Part shown: in pieces, positions 44,335-56,317 of the stretch
Layout: each line of letters begins with the position of its first letter
Numbering within the stretch: position 1 is the first letter of the stretch
DNA from: an uncultured Bacteroidota bacterium
GTDB lineage: Bacteria > Bacteroidota > Bacteroidia > Chitinophagales > Chitinophagaceae
Assembly: GCA_903865435.1 (NCBI GenBank)
Contig: CAIPJS010000042.1
Span: 37,964 to 101,963, forward strand
Length of the DNA stretch: 64,000 nt
Direction of reading: 5' to 3'
Translations under genes and position numbers: made by a program
The notes under the pieces: generated by a model
What the model was told of the DNA's origin: nothing
Databases searched by the model: none
What the model saw: only the letters and a program-made list of their open reading frames with translations

Positions 44335-45798
44335 TTAGTTATCTCTATAATTTAAAGCAGGAGGGCGGTCACCCAATAAAGCTTTGTATTTATAATCTCC
44401 TTTTTGCTTAATAAATTCTTCTTTTGCTTTTTGAATAGTAGCAGGTTGCGTATAAAAATCAATGGCAGTCATGGCCATCACTTTGGCCGCATTGATCATA
44501 CCTTTGGCCGCAATTTCTGTGGTACCACAAGAAACTGCCTGCCAACTATGTGCAGGCGTACCAGGCACCCAAGTAGCCGTACTTAAACCCACAGTAGGAA
44601 TCGTATAACTCACATCACCCACATCGGTAGATCCGCCACCAGAACTGAGTTCAATTTTCATTGGAAAAACTTTTTGCGCGTCTTCGATAGGAGGGATCGT
44701 ACCCAAAAAACTTTTTTGTAAATTTTTTGCAAATTCTTTTTCAGCTTCAGTATAAGGAATACCTCCAATGACTTCTAAATTCAATTGCATCACATCGGCC
44801 AAGGTTTTATTCAATAATAAATCGTGCGTACCATCAATCACTTCATATTTCATTGAAGTGCCCGTACCCATCGCAGCGCCTTCAGCAGCTTTTACTACAC
44901 GATCAAATATTTCTACCACTTTTTCTCTTTTAGGATGACGCACATAATAAAATACTTCTGCAAAATCAGGTACTACATTGGGGGCTTTACCACCATTGGT
45001 AATTACATAATGTATTCTTGTTTCTTGCGGAATGTGTTCACGCATCATGTTTACCATATTGTCCATCGCTTCCACTGCATCTAAAGCGGAACGACCCAAT
45101 TCTGGAGAAGCCGCAGCATGCGCAGAAATACCATAAAATCTAAATTTAGCCGATTTATACGCTAAGGCACTTTTCATAGTCACTTCATTTTTATTGCTTG
45201 GATGCCAATGTATCGCAACATCCAAATCATCCATTGCGCCCGATCTTACTAAATAAACTTTACCACCACCACCTTCTTCTGCAGGGCTACCATATACCCG
45301 AATGGTTCCTTTAATTTTTCCAGATTCAATTAATTTTTTTAAAGCAATCCCTGCAGACACAGAGGCCGTTCCAAAAATATCATGTCCACAACCATGTCCT
45401 GCATTTTTATTTGCGATCATCACTTTTTCCGGATTACTACCTTCTTGTGCCAATCCCGGTAGTGCATCGTATTCAGCTAAAATTCCAATAATGGGTTTGC
45501 CTGAACCATAAGAAGCCATAAATGCGGTAGGCATGCCACCAACTCCTGCGGTAACTGTAAATCCAGCCTCTTTTAAATGTTGTACATGCAATGCTGCACT
45601 TTTTGATTCTTTAAAACCTACTTCAGCATATTCCCACAATTGTCTGCTTGTTTTTTTATCTTGTTCGTAAGCATTATTCAAAATTGTTTTTATTTCCTCT
45701 TTTGCTTTTTGAACAGCAGGATCAACTTGAGCATGCAAAGAACTTGAGCACAATGTAAACAAGCATAAAATGGTTAGGAGGGAATAAGATCGATTCAT
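44335..45798 (-). CDS. Exported M20-family amidohydrolase, AbgB-like
   Basis: A 487-residue metallo-amidohydrolase. I start at MNRSYSLLTILCLF (45798), which has a clean signal peptide ending SLHAQ; the longer frame to 45843 adds 15 residues ahead of it. Zinc motifs are GHGCGHDIFG near residues 136-145, the catalytic EE in SPAEEGGGG, and HSWQAVSCG near the C-terminus; ISAHAAASPELGRSALD starts the dimerisation lid. AbgB cleaves p-aminobenzoyl-glutamate; other members take N-acyl amino acids. It follows the GH109 gene by 48 bases on the same strand. Its substrate is not known. Confidence 0.88.
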   Translation of the reverse strand: MNRSYSLLTILCLFTLCSSSLHAQVDPAVQKAKEEIKTILNNAYEQDKKTSRQLWEYAEVGFKESKSAALHVQHLKEAGFTVTAGVGGMPTAFMASYGSGKPIIGILAEYDALPGLAQEGSNPEKVMIANKNAGHGCGHDIFGTASVSAGIALKKLIESGKIKGTIRVYGSPAEEGGGGKVYLVRSGAMDDLDVAIHWHPSNKNEVTMKSALAYKSAKFRFYGISAHAAASPELGRSALDAVEAMDNMVNMMREHIPQETRIHYVITNGGKAPNVVPDFAEVFYYVRHPKREKVVEIFDRVVKAAEGAAMGTGTSMKYEVIDGTHDLLLNKTLADVMQLNLEVIGGIPYTEAEKEFAKNLQKSFLGTIPPIEDAQKVFPMKIELSSGGGSTDVGDVSYTIPTVGLSTATWVPGTPAHSWQAVSCGTTEIAAKGMINAAKVMAMTAIDFYTQPATIQKAKEEFIKQKGDYKYKALLGDRPPALNYRDN

Positions 45799-45846
45799 AA
45801 AACTAAATTTAATAGAGTAGGGGTCAATGATATAAAAATTCAAATA

Positions 45847-47550
<1,704 letters not shown>

Positions 47551-47582
47551 TAAGTAACCCCCGATGGCTCGAGGGTTACTTA
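47551..47582 (-). terminator. Terminator of the TPR protein gene
   Basis: A 10-bp perfect stem (TAAGTAACCC with GGGTTACTTA) extended inward by CGA/TCG, 38 bases after the stop. The trailing T run is modest. Confidence 0.7.
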
Positions 47583-47619
47583 TTAGTTTTTATATGAGAT
47601 GATTAGCTCTATTTCAAAC

Positions 47620-48993
47620 CTATTGATACTTCTCATGTAATTTATCGTATTGGTTGAATTTTGCGTCAAATTCATCATATGCTTTTTGATCTTTTCCTCT
47701 GGCTTTATCTCTTTTATAAGCATACAATGTTGCTAAAAAATCTACCGATCTTGAAGCCACATTTTTCTCTGCTCTTTCTAGTTTTTGCTTGTCTTTAATT
47801 ACGCCGTAAGCCTTCTCAATCCACTCAATGGCTCCATCCAATTTTTCTTTTATAGGCGCTTCTAAAACTGTATTTAATTTTTTAACTGAATCCTGTTGTG
47901 CTTTGGTTTGCGCATCAAAAGCAGCTTTCTTTTTAGGATCTTTTGGCGCTGGTGGTCTATTTGCGTTTAAAGCTTGTAAAGCTTTGATATTTTCACCTAC
48001 TTTTTCATCTAAGGCGCTAAATTGATTGTAATAACCAATTCCAATATTAAAAGCAGCAGCAAAATTCTGATTGTTGGTCCCAAATACTCTTTTATAAGCA
48101 TCTGTGGCTTTTGCTATGTATAAATCTTCGTTTGCTTTGCTTACCCCTTCGGCATTTTTACCTGTCATAAACATATCTCCAAACATTTGCAATTCTAGAG
48201 CTGTAGGTGACCCAGCAGCAATCATATCATCATACAACTTTACTTTCTCATCAATAGATAAGTTCTTTTCAATATAATCTGTTCTATACTCTACCCATGA
48301 TTCTTTTGGATAAGCTGCTTCTGAAATTTTATAATAAGTATCAAAGGTGGCTTTGTCTTTCTTCGTTGTCAATTGAATCAATAAATAACGATACACGTCT
48401 AATAATTCTGGTGTAACAATTTTATTATCAATTAATTTTTTATAATAAGCAATTGTAGCATCTACATTACCTGCATTTTGATTAGAGTATCCTGCATAAA
48501 TAATAGAAGTTGTATCAAATTTTTGCTTTGAACTTGACCAATTTTGTGAAAAGATGATATCACTGTAAAAAACAGCCATATCAAAATTAGCTGCTGCTAC
48601 TTTCCATGATTTGCTATTAAAGCTAGTTACCCCATCTTTAAAACTTTTAACATAAACATCAAAAAATGGATCCTGACCAAACTCTTTCGCTATTGCAAAA
48701 GTAGGATCTGCTTTGATATAGGCATCGAGATTTGTTTTAATTTGATCATATGCATTTGGATATTTTGTAGCCATTGCAGCATCTTTATTAAATCCACTAA
48801 AGATACGCGCTTTCCAAAAATAAGCTTCGGCGGTAGTACTTAATGCAGGCTTTTTGGCAAGAATTTTATCATACTCTTCTTTAGCTGCATCAAATTTATT
48901 GATGACAACATTGGTTTGAACTTTTTTAAATTCTTGTGCAGTTACATGTTGAAATGCAAACAATATGCACAAAAACCCGATTACTTTTTTCAT
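47620..48993 (-). CDS. Exported tetratricopeptide-like protein
   Basis: A 457-residue protein with a signal peptide (MKKVIGFLCILFAFQHVTAQ). The rest is helical with TPR-like pairs, for example EAYFWKARIFSGFNKDA, IIYAGYSNQNAGNVDATIAYY and AAFNIGIGYYNQFSALDEKV, plus a lysine-rich segment with APKDPKKKAAFDAQTKAQQDS near residues 350-370. The first 80 residues also recall the opening of Bacteroidota TPR proteins near gyrA. It follows gyrA after 72 bases on the same strand. No enzymatic motif is seen; a periplasmic scaffolding role is a guess. Confidence 0.75.
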   Translation of the reverse strand: MKKVIGFLCILFAFQHVTAQEFKKVQTNVVINKFDAAKEEYDKILAKKPALSTTAEAYFWKARIFSGFNKDAAMATKYPNAYDQIKTNLDAYIKADPTFAIAKEFGQDPFFDVYVKSFKDGVTSFNSKSWKVAAANFDMAVFYSDIIFSQNWSSSKQKFDTTSIIYAGYSNQNAGNVDATIAYYKKLIDNKIVTPELLDVYRYLLIQLTTKKDKATFDTYYKISEAAYPKESWVEYRTDYIEKNLSIDEKVKLYDDMIAAGSPTALELQMFGDMFMTGKNAEGVSKANEDLYIAKATDAYKRVFGTNNQNFAAAFNIGIGYYNQFSALDEKVGENIKALQALNANRPPAPKDPKKKAAFDAQTKAQQDSVKKLNTVLEAPIKEKLDGAIEWIEKAYGVIKDKQKLERAEKNVASRSVDFLATLYAYKRDKARGKDQKAYDEFDAKFNQYDKLHEKYQ

Positions 48994-49065
48994 ATCTATC
49001 TTTTTAATTAAGAATTATTGCTGTTAAAGTTATATTATTTAAATGATTTTACCTTCTTACAGATA

Positions 49066-51681
49066 TTAATCAACTACTGGATTTTCAGGTGAAGGATCTG
49101 TGTTGGTTGCTTCTGAAGCATTTTCGGCTGGAGCATCTGTATTTGTATCTGTACTTGCAATTGTCTCCTCTCCTTCTACCCCTGCATCCTCTTGTTCTTC
49201 AATTTTAGAGGTAGCGGCAATTTCATCGCCTTCATCTAAACGAATCAAAGTAACGCCCTGCGTTGCTCGACCTGCTTCACGAATGTCGGTGATTCTGGTT
49301 CTGATGGTTACGCCCGATTTACAAGTAATGATTAAATCTTCTTTTTCTAGTACATCCATAATGCCTACCAAACTTCCTGTCTTTTCTGTTACATTAATGG
49401 TTTTAACGCCTTTTCCACCACGATTGGTAATTCTATATTCTTCTATGGCAGTTCTCTTACCAAAACCTTGTTGACTCACTACTAAAATGGTACGGTCTTT
49501 ATCATCTTTATGTACGCAAACCAAACCAACTACTTCGTCATTTTCATTGTCCACTTCAATACCCGCTACGCCTATTGCACCGCGACCAGTTGGACGTACT
49601 TTTTCTTCTGGGAAACGAATGGCTCTACCCGATTTAACAGCCATCATTACTTCGTTGTTACCATCGGTTAATCGTGCTGCTAATAATTCATCGCCTTCGT
49701 TAATGGTAATGGCATTCACCCCACTTACTCTTGGACGACTAAAATCTTCTAAACATGTTTTTTTAATAATACCACGCTTGGTACATAAAATAATGAAATG
49801 ATTTTGTACATAATCTTTATCATCAAGTTTACGCACTTCTATAATTGCTTTTACTTTATCATCCGTTGGAATTTGAATTAAGTTTTGAACAGCTCTACCC
49901 TTACTTGTTTTTTCTCCTTCTGGAATTTCATACACGCGCAACCAGAAACATCTTCCTTTTTCAGTAAAGAACAACATGGTATCATGGGTAGAAGCAATAA
50001 ATAAATGCTCTACAAAGTCTTCGTCTCTTGTTTTGGTACCCATTGCTCCACGACCACCTCTTTTTTGTTGACGGTATTCTGAAACAGCAGTTCTTTTAAT
50101 GTAGCCTAAATGAGAAATGGTAATGACTACATCTTCTTCCTCAATTAAGTCTTCCAATTTCATTTCATCAGCTAAATATTGAATTTCTGTTTTACGCTCA
50201 TCACCAAATTTTTCTTTTACTTCTAATAATTCAGTCTTGATTAATTCAAAACGCAAATGCTCACTGCCTAATAATTCATTCAATGATTTTATGATTTGCA
50301 TCAAGTGTTCAAATTCTTCTTTGATCTTCTCACGCTCCATGCCTGTTAAACGTTGCAATCTTAATTCCAAGATGGCTTTGGCTTGAATGTCTGAAATACC
50401 CCAACCTGCAGTCATTAAACTTTCCTTAGCTGCTTCTGGATTGGCTGAACTACGAATTAAACGTATCACTTCATCTAAATGATCTAATGCAATTAAATAG
50501 CCTTCTAAAATATGTGCACGTTCTTGTGCTTTTCTTAATTCAAATTTCGCACGACGAATCACCACTTCCATTCTAAATTCAATAAACTCAGATACTAAAT
50601 CACGTAAGTTTAAAATTTTAGGACGGCCTTTACTCAATGCCACATTGTTAATACCGTAGCTGGTTTGTAATTCAGTATACTTGAATAATTGATTGATGAT
50701 GACCTGCGCCACTGCATCTTTTCGTAATTCAATTACAATTCTTGTTCCTTCACGCTTGTTACTTTCGTTGTTCACATGCGTAATGCCATCAATGGTTTTA
50801 TCTACCACCAATTGACCAATACGATCTGTTAAATTATCTCTATTAACTTGATAAGGAATTTCATTAATCACAATTAATTCTCTACCATTTGCTTTGGTTT
50901 CTACATTACATTTTCCACGAAGTACCACTCTACCACGACCTGTCATTAAACCTTGCTTCACGCCTTCCATTCCGTAAATCACACCACCAGTTGGAAAATC
51001 TGGTGCTTTCACAAACTGCATCAATTCTTCTACTGTAATGTTGTTGTTTTCGATATAAGCGATACAACCATCTACTACTTCATTTAAATTATGTGGCAAC
51101 ATATTCGTAGCCATACCTACTGCAATACCCGAAGATCCATTCACCAACAATTGAGGAATACGAGTTGGTAAAACAGATGGTTCAGATAAACTATCATCAA
51201 AATTCAATTGGAAATCGACTGTGTCTTTTTCCAAATCATCCAACATTGCTTCAGAAATTTTTTGCAACCTTGCTTCTGTATAACGCATGGCAGCAGGTGG
51301 ATCACCATCTTGGTTTCCAAAATTACCCTGCCCATCAACCAATTTATAACGCATGGTCCATTCTTGTGCCATACGCACCAAGGTATCATAAATAGCACTA
51401 TCCCCATGGGGATGAAATTTACCCATTACCTCTCCAACGATACGTGCCGATTTCTTATAAGCTTTATTACTATTATTGCCCAATTCATTCATGGCATACA
51501 AAACCCTGCGATGCACTGGTTTAAAACCATCTCTTACATCTGGCAAAGCACGTCCAACAATTACTGACATAGAATAATCTATGTAAGATGTTTTCATTTG
51601 CTCTTCAATGTTTACTCTAATGACACGGTCATTATCTTGGGTGGCTTCTGTACCTAAATTCTCGTTGATATTTTCTTCCAT
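49066..51681 (-). CDS. gyrA: DNA gyrase subunit A
   Basis: An 871-residue topoisomerase subunit. The catalytic tyrosine is Y134 in AMRYTEARL. The quinolone-determining segment is [11 protein letters not shown] with the wild-type Ser and Asp, so no common resistance change is seen. The GyrA box is QKRGGRG within the C-terminal propeller, which distinguishes it from ParC. The acidic tail rich in Glu, Asp, Thr and Ala is a common feature. With GyrB it adds negative supercoils. The promoter box is at 51741-51748. Confidence 0.98.
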   Translation of the reverse strand: MEENINENLGTEATQDNDRVIRVNIEEQMKTSYIDYSMSVIVGRALPDVRDGFKPVHRRVLYAMNELGNNSNKAYKKSARIVGEVMGKFHPHGDSAIYDTLVRMAQEWTMRYKLVDGQGNFGNQDGDPPAAMRYTEARLQKISEAMLDDLEKDTVDFQLNFDDSLSEPSVLPTRIPQLLVNGSSGIAVGMATNMLPHNLNEVVDGCIAYIENNNITVEELMQFVKAPDFPTGGVIYGMEGVKQGLMTGRGRVVLRGKCNVETKANGRELIVINEIPYQVNRDNLTDRIGQLVVDKTIDGITHVNNESNKREGTRIVIELRKDAVAQVIINQLFKYTELQTSYGINNVALSKGRPKILNLRDLVSEFIEFRMEVVIRRAKFELRKAQERAHILEGYLIALDHLDEVIRLIRSSANPEAAKESLMTAGWGISDIQAKAILELRLQRLTGMEREKIKEEFEHLMQIIKSLNELLGSEHLRFELIKTELLEVKEKFGDERKTEIQYLADEMKLEDLIEEEDVVITISHLGYIKRTAVSEYRQQKRGGRGAMGTKTRDEDFVEHLFIASTHDTMLFFTEKGRCFWLRVYEIPEGEKTSKGRAVQNLIQIPTDDKVKAIIEVRKLDDKDYVQNHFIILCTKRGIIKKTCLEDFSRPRVSGVNAITINEGDELLAARLTDGNNEVMMAVKSGRAIRFPEEKVRPTGRGAIGVAGIEVDNENDEVVGLVCVHKDDKDRTILVVSQQGFGKRTAIEEYRITNRGGKGVKTINVTEKTGSLVGIMDVLEKEDLIITCKSGVTIRTRITDIREAGRATQGVTLIRLDEGDEIAATSKIEEQEDAGVEGEETIASTDTNTDAPAENASEATNTDPSPENPVVD

Positions 51682-51740
51682 AAATTTTAATTTCTTTACT
51701 TCAAAAAGGGTTGTTTTTTTAAGCCCTTATCGATCGTTTA

Positions 51741-51748
51741 CGAAGATA
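51741..51748 (-). promoter_or_regulatory. -7 promoter box of gyrA
   Basis: The minus strand reads TATCTTCG, the variant of the Bacteroidota -7 box also used by tpiA and the threonine aldolase gene. It lies 59 bases before the gyrA ATG. Confidence 0.55.
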
Positions 51749-51798
51749 CCTTTTCAAGCCCTTTTTTGCTATTTTTAAGGCCTAATTTTTAGGCACAT

Positions 51799-51818
51799 TT
51801 ATCCACAGTTGTGGGTAA
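51799..51818. promoter_or_regulatory. Inverted pair of DnaA boxes between gyrA and the saccharopine dehydrogenase gene
   Basis: TTATCCACA (51799-51807, a perfect consensus) and, after two bases, TGTGGGTAA (51810-51818), which is TTACCCACA on the other strand with one deviation. The two boxes can form a near-perfect palindrome. They lie between divergent promoters, 118-137 bases from the gyrA start. Confidence 0.55.
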
Positions 51819-51867
51819 GAAATGCTAACTTTAAAGCACAGATTTTTAATGATTTAGATCGTCCAAA

Positions 51868-53187
51868 ATGAAGGTAGAAATTCTAATTATTGGGGCCGGC
51901 AAATCAGCTACTGTTTTGATTGAGTATTTACAAAAACAAGCAGTTGAAAACAGTTGGTACATTGTATTGGCAGATGGCGACTTGAAACTTGCCGAAACAA
52001 AATGGAATCATTCCCCGAATGGTCATGCTGTGGGTATTGATGTCAACGATGCTGAACAAAGAAAAGCGCTGATCCAAAAAGCCACTGTTGTGGTTTCTAT
52101 GCTGCCCCCTATGCTACATTTCTTAGTGGCCAAAGATTGCCTAGAATTTTCAAAATCACTGTTTACAGCTTCTTATGTAGATGAAAACATGCGTTCGATG
52201 GCAGCATCCATAGAAGCTAAGAAAATTTTATGCTTGTGCGAAATGGGTTTAGACCCTGGTATTGACCACATGAGTGCCATGGAACTCATTCATAAAATAC
52301 AAGCAAAAGGCGGCCAAATTACTGGCTTTAAATCGCATTGTGGCGGATTGATCGCACCCGAGTCGGATAACAACCCTTGGCATTATAAAATAAGCTGGAA
52401 TGCCAACAATATTGTGCTTGCAGGAAAAGCAGGTGCCGAATTTATTCAAAATGGAATGCAACAAACCATCCCTTATTTGCATTTATTTGAAAATGCACCT
52501 AATTTATCCGTTCCAAATATGGGTGCATTTGGCTATTACCCCAATAGAAACTCATTCACTTATATAGATACCTATGCTTTACAAGGGATAAATAATTTTG
52601 TTAGAACTACTTTAAGACATCCCCATTTTTTTATGGGATGGAATGCCATTGTGCAATTGGGTTTGACAGATGATCAACCCATTAATTTAAAAGAAAATGA
52701 GTGCATCAGAGATTGGCTTGAAGGGCATCTGGGAGCAAATAATTTAAACAGTTTGTATGCTTCCTTTTTAAAAAATGAAATCATAAAAAAACAGTTCACG
52801 TATTTGGATTTTACTAGTGAAGCAATTATTCCCCATCATTTAAAATCCAACGCTGCCATCTTACAGTGGATACTGGAAAACAAATGGAAATTAGCGCCAA
52901 CTGATAAAGACATGGTTGTCATGATGCATGAAATTGAGTACCTGCTAAACCATCAAAAATATTTAGTACAAAGCAGTATGGTGAAAAAGGGCATAAATGC
53001 AAGCCATACAGCCATGGCTACCACAGTAGGATTGCCACTGGCCATGAGCGTTTGTGCTTATTTGAAAGGCGAATTTAATTTAACCGGATTGCATATTCCA
53101 ACACACCCTTCCATCTATACACCCATACTAAAAACGCTGGCAGCAGAAGGAATTGTATTTGAAGAAACAACTATAAAAATCAACTAA
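51868..53187 (+). CDS. Saccharopine dehydrogenase family protein (Lys9/LYS1-like reductase)
   Basis: A 439-residue protein with an N-terminal Rossmann motif ILIIGAGKSATVLIEYL, VVSMLPPMLHFLVAKDCLE, TASYVDENMR, LCEMGLDPGIDHMSAM and the saccharopine-reductase segment FKSHCGGLIAPESDNNPWHYKISW. These fit the saccharopine dehydrogenase C-terminal family. Lysine degradation or alpha-aminoadipate-type reactions are possible, but many bacterial members have undetermined substrates. The gene is divergent from gyrA and has a TAACTTTA -7-like box at 51826-51833. Confidence 0.85.
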   Translation: MKVEILIIGAGKSATVLIEYLQKQAVENSWYIVLADGDLKLAETKWNHSPNGHAVGIDVNDAEQRKALIQKATVVVSMLPPMLHFLVAKDCLEFSKSLFTASYVDENMRSMAASIEAKKILCLCEMGLDPGIDHMSAMELIHKIQAKGGQITGFKSHCGGLIAPESDNNPWHYKISWNANNIVLAGKAGAEFIQNGMQQTIPYLHLFENAPNLSVPNMGAFGYYPNRNSFTYIDTYALQGINNFVRTTLRHPHFFMGWNAIVQLGLTDDQPINLKENECIRDWLEGHLGANNLNSLYASFLKNEIIKKQFTYLDFTSEAIIPHHLKSNAAILQWILENKWKLAPTDKDMVVMMHEIEYLLNHQKYLVQSSMVKKGINASHTAMATTVGLPLAMSVCAYLKGEFNLTGLHIPTHPSIYTPILKTLAAEGIVFEETTIKIN

Positions 53188-53251
53188 TTCAATAAATCAA
53201 TTTGATTTGATTCACTGAATTAGAAGTTGATATAAAATTTATAATAGTTTT

Positions 53252-55240
53252 TTATTTTACAGCTGCAGCATTTGCTTTGGTTGAATCCCACTCATAATCC
53301 AATTGTCTTTTCTCTAGGCTTGCTGCCACCACTTTAATGGTGACTTTATCACCCATATTGAATTTGCGACCCGATCTCATCCCTACTAAAGCATAATCAG
53401 ATTCTACCAATCTAAAATCATCAAATTTGGATAAACCGGTAATGCTTACCAAGCCCTCACATTTGTGTTCAATGGTTTCTACCCAAAAGCCAAAACTAGA
53501 TACCCCACTAATAATGCCTTCAAAGCTTTGACCAAGATAATCACGCATAAATTCGACCTGCTTATATTTATTGGCAGCTCTTTCTGATTCCATCGCTGCA
53601 CGTTCTCTTTCACTGCAATGCACACATTTTTGTTCTAAATCGGTATCGTTCATTGGATGATCTGACAATACAGATTGTACAATACGGTGCACTAAAATAT
53701 CCGGATAACGTCTAATAGGTGAAGTGAAATGACAATAATATTCAAAGCCCAAACCATAATGTCCAATATTGTTACTGGTATAGATGGCTTTGGCCATGGT
53801 CCTAATACCCAATTGTTCCAATACATGTTGTTCTGGTTTTCCCTTAGCTGCCAACATTAATTCATTAAAACTATGTGCGATATGAGTAGGTGTTGATATG
53901 TCAAATGGATAGCCATGCTTCTTTGCAAAAGTGATGAATGGATTTAATTTTTCTTCATTGGGTTGATCGTGCACACGGTAAGGAAATGGGAGCGGCTCTT
54001 TTTTAATTTTAACCTGCCCCATTTTTTGCGCAATCAATTGATTCGCTTTTAACATCAACTCTTCAATTAACTGATGCGATTCTTTACTTTCTTTAATGGT
54101 AATGCCGGTCGGTTTGCCTTTTTCATCCAAAGTAAAACGTACTTCTTGTGAAGAAAAATTTATAGCTCCATTATCAAATCTTGCTTTACGTAATTTTTGC
54201 GTCCAATCCAATAACCATAAGATTTCATTGGAATGATCCCCTACTTTGGTATCAATAATTTCTTGTACTTGCTCATAAGTAAATCTTCTGTCCGAATGAA
54301 TCATGGTTTTACCAAACCAGGTACCTACTATTTTTCCGTGAGCATCTATTTCAAAACATGCCGAAAAAGTAAGTTTGTCTTCATTTGGTCTTAAAGAACA
54401 TAATTCATTGGAAATACGTTCAGGAAGCATAGGATACACCCTATCAGGCAAATACACCGAAGTGGCTCTTTCATAAGCTTCTTTGTCCACGGCTGTACCT
54501 GGTTGCACAAAATGACTTACATCGGCAATGTGCACCCCTATTTCTAAATTTCCATTGACCAATGTTTGATAAGAGATTGCGTCATCAAAATCTTTCGCGT
54601 CTGCAGGGTCAATGGTAAAAGTTAATACTTGACGGTAATCTTTTCTTTTGGCCATTTCTGCAGCATCTATCTTTTCTGTCAATGATTTTGCAAAAGCAAT
54701 TACTTCCTCGCTAAAAGATAAAGAGAATCCGGCTTCTGCAACAATTGATTGCATGGCCAAATCATTCTCTTGCTCTGGTGTAAATATTTTTAATACTTCT
54801 CCTTCTGGCTTTCGCGTAGATTTTTCCCATTTGGTCAACTGCACCATCACACGGTCATTGTCCTTGGCCCCATTGAGTTTATTCATAGGGATGTAGATAT
54901 CGGGCATGGGAAATACACTGCTTGGTATAAAAAAAGCCGTTCTTTCTTTTACCTGCATGGTGCCTGCAAAGGAAACTTGTTTGCGTTTAAGTATTTCAAG
55001 TACTTTTCCTTCTTTTTTTCCAGAGCCTTGTCTAATTTTTGTTATTTTAACACTTACTTCATCCCCTTTCAATGCAGTATTGAAATCGTTAGGAAAAATT
55101 AAAATGTCATTTTCTAATCCTTGTACCATTACAAATCCCATTCCGGATTTGGCAATATCTAGGATTCCTTTGTAAGTAGTTACCAAGTGCGTATGCTTCG
55201 TAGTTGTTTTTGTTTTTTTTGTGTTCTTTTTAGTTCCCAT
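53252..55240 (-). CDS. rnr: Ribonuclease R
   Basis: A 662-residue RNase II-family exoribonuclease, somewhat shorter than the 700-plus of most homologues. The N-terminus is basic (TKKNTKKTKTTTKHTH), then cold-shock OB domains, then the RNB catalytic domain with FTIDPADAKDFDDAIS and HIADVSHFVQPGTAVD; GLGFEYYCHFTSPIRRYPD precedes the C-terminal S1 domain (GIISGVSSFGFWVE). The domain order fits RNase R rather than RNase II. It degrades structured RNA 3' to 5'. It starts directly after lpxK stops. Confidence 0.95.
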   Translation of the reverse strand: MGTKKNTKKTKTTTKHTHLVTTYKGILDIAKSGMGFVMVQGLENDILIFPNDFNTALKGDEVSVKITKIRQGSGKKEGKVLEILKRKQVSFAGTMQVKERTAFFIPSSVFPMPDIYIPMNKLNGAKDNDRVMVQLTKWEKSTRKPEGEVLKIFTPEQENDLAMQSIVAEAGFSLSFSEEVIAFAKSLTEKIDAAEMAKRKDYRQVLTFTIDPADAKDFDDAISYQTLVNGNLEIGVHIADVSHFVQPGTAVDKEAYERATSVYLPDRVYPMLPERISNELCSLRPNEDKLTFSACFEIDAHGKIVGTWFGKTMIHSDRRFTYEQVQEIIDTKVGDHSNEILWLLDWTQKLRKARFDNGAINFSSQEVRFTLDEKGKPTGITIKESKESHQLIEELMLKANQLIAQKMGQVKIKKEPLPFPYRVHDQPNEEKLNPFITFAKKHGYPFDISTPTHIAHSFNELMLAAKGKPEQHVLEQLGIRTMAKAIYTSNNIGHYGLGFEYYCHFTSPIRRYPDILVHRIVQSVLSDHPMNDTDLEQKCVHCSERERAAMESERAANKYKQVEFMRDYLGQSFEGIISGVSSFGFWVETIEHKCEGLVSITGLSKFDDFRLVESDYALVGMRSGRKFNMGDKVTIKVVAASLEKRQLDYEWDSTKANAAAVK

Positions 55241-56317
55241 TTATTTTTTATAAAATTGCGCAACATAATTCAACACCAATTCATTAAAATTTTTTTCTGA
55301 ATCAAATAAAAATTTTGGCTTAATGGGCAATACGTACAAAGGAATGTTATTCAATTCTTGTGTGTATTTGACCAGTCTTACAGCGTCTTTTTCGGTGGTT
55401 AATATTAGTTTGCTTTTTGAATTAATTTGATCAAATTTTTCTCTTATTTCTTGTAAGTCTTCGATAGAAAAAATATGATGATCACTATAACTTAGTTGAT
55501 AATAAGTATCCGTATGTTCATGGAGATACTTTTTTAAAGGTAATGGATTGGCAATGCCACATACCAATAATACCTCGTCTCTTAATGTTAAAATCCATTG
55601 ATCGGCTGGATTGTAAATATGGTAAGGCGTATCATATTGAATGGTGGTAAAAAATATACTTTGATGTTGTTCTGGGTATATCTTTTCAATCATCTCGTCT
55701 CTTTCTATTGTACTCAAATCGGCTGGGCATTTAGTAACTATAATAATATCTGCTCTTTTTGCCGATCTTCTGTCATCTCTTAAATCGCCTGTTGGAATAA
55801 AAAAATCGTCACAGTACAAATTATCATATTCGGTTAAAATGATATTAAAGTCTGATTCAATTTCTCTATGCTGAAAAGCGTCATCTAAAATAATTGCTTG
55901 AATATTGGGCACATCCTGAATGAGTTGAGGGATGGCTTCTATTCTTCTTTCTCCAACGGCTACGGATACATTTGGAAACTTGATATGAAACTGCATCGGT
56001 TCATCTCCAATTTCTAATGCGGTAGTAGATGGATTGGCTAAAGCATAGCCTTTGGTTTTTCTTTTGTACCCTCTGCTTAAAGTGCCCATCTTATATTCTT
56101 CAGAAAGAATGGATAAAAGATGTTCCACCAGAGGCGACTTTCCAGTTCCTCCTAAGGATAAATTACCAACACAAATCAATGGAACATTAAAATGAACGGA
56201 ATGCAAATACTTTTTATCATACATCCAATTTCTTAAAGAAACAATCCAACCATAGATGAGCGCAAATGGTAAAAGTAAAACTCTAAAGGATTTTAAAAAT
56301 ACATTGTTAAAATTCAT
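55241..56317 (-). CDS. lpxK: Tetraacyldisaccharide 4'-kinase
   Basis: A 358-residue inner-membrane kinase. The N-terminus has a hydrophobic stretch (LPFALIYGWIVSL), followed by the P-loop segment CVGNLSLGGTGKSPLVEHL near residues 50-68 and SRGYKRKTKGY; the conserved DDAFQHREI holds the catalytic region. It phosphorylates lipid A precursor. Its presence with the heptose genes shows that the cell makes lipopolysaccharide. It overlaps the cyclo-ligase gene by 11 bases. Confidence 0.95.
   Translation of the reverse strand: MNFNNVFLKSFRVLLLPFALIYGWIVSLRNWMYDKKYLHSVHFNVPLICVGNLSLGGTGKSPLVEHLLSILSEEYKMGTLSRGYKRKTKGYALANPSTTALEIGDEPMQFHIKFPNVSVAVGERRIEAIPQLIQDVPNIQAIILDDAFQHREIESDFNIILTEYDNLYCDDFFIPTGDLRDDRRSAKRADIIIVTKCPADLSTIERDEMIEKIYPEQHQSIFFTTIQYDTPYHIYNPADQWILTLRDEVLLVCGIANPLPLKKYLHEHTDTYYQLSYSDHHIFSIEDLQEIREKFDQINSKSKLILTTEKDAVRLVKYTQELNNIPLYVLPIKPKFLFDSEKNFNELVLNYVAQFYKK

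Noticed and set aside
49100..49801. Plus-strand frames of 104-124 codons antisense to gyrA
   Set aside because: Shadows of the GyrA C-terminal coding sequence; Ser/Val-rich composition reflects reverse complement codons only.
51682..51867. Possible replication origin at the DnaA boxes
   Set aside because: Only two boxes are present, there is no dnaA or dnaN gene nearby and no extended AT-rich unwinding element, so I report a regulatory site only.
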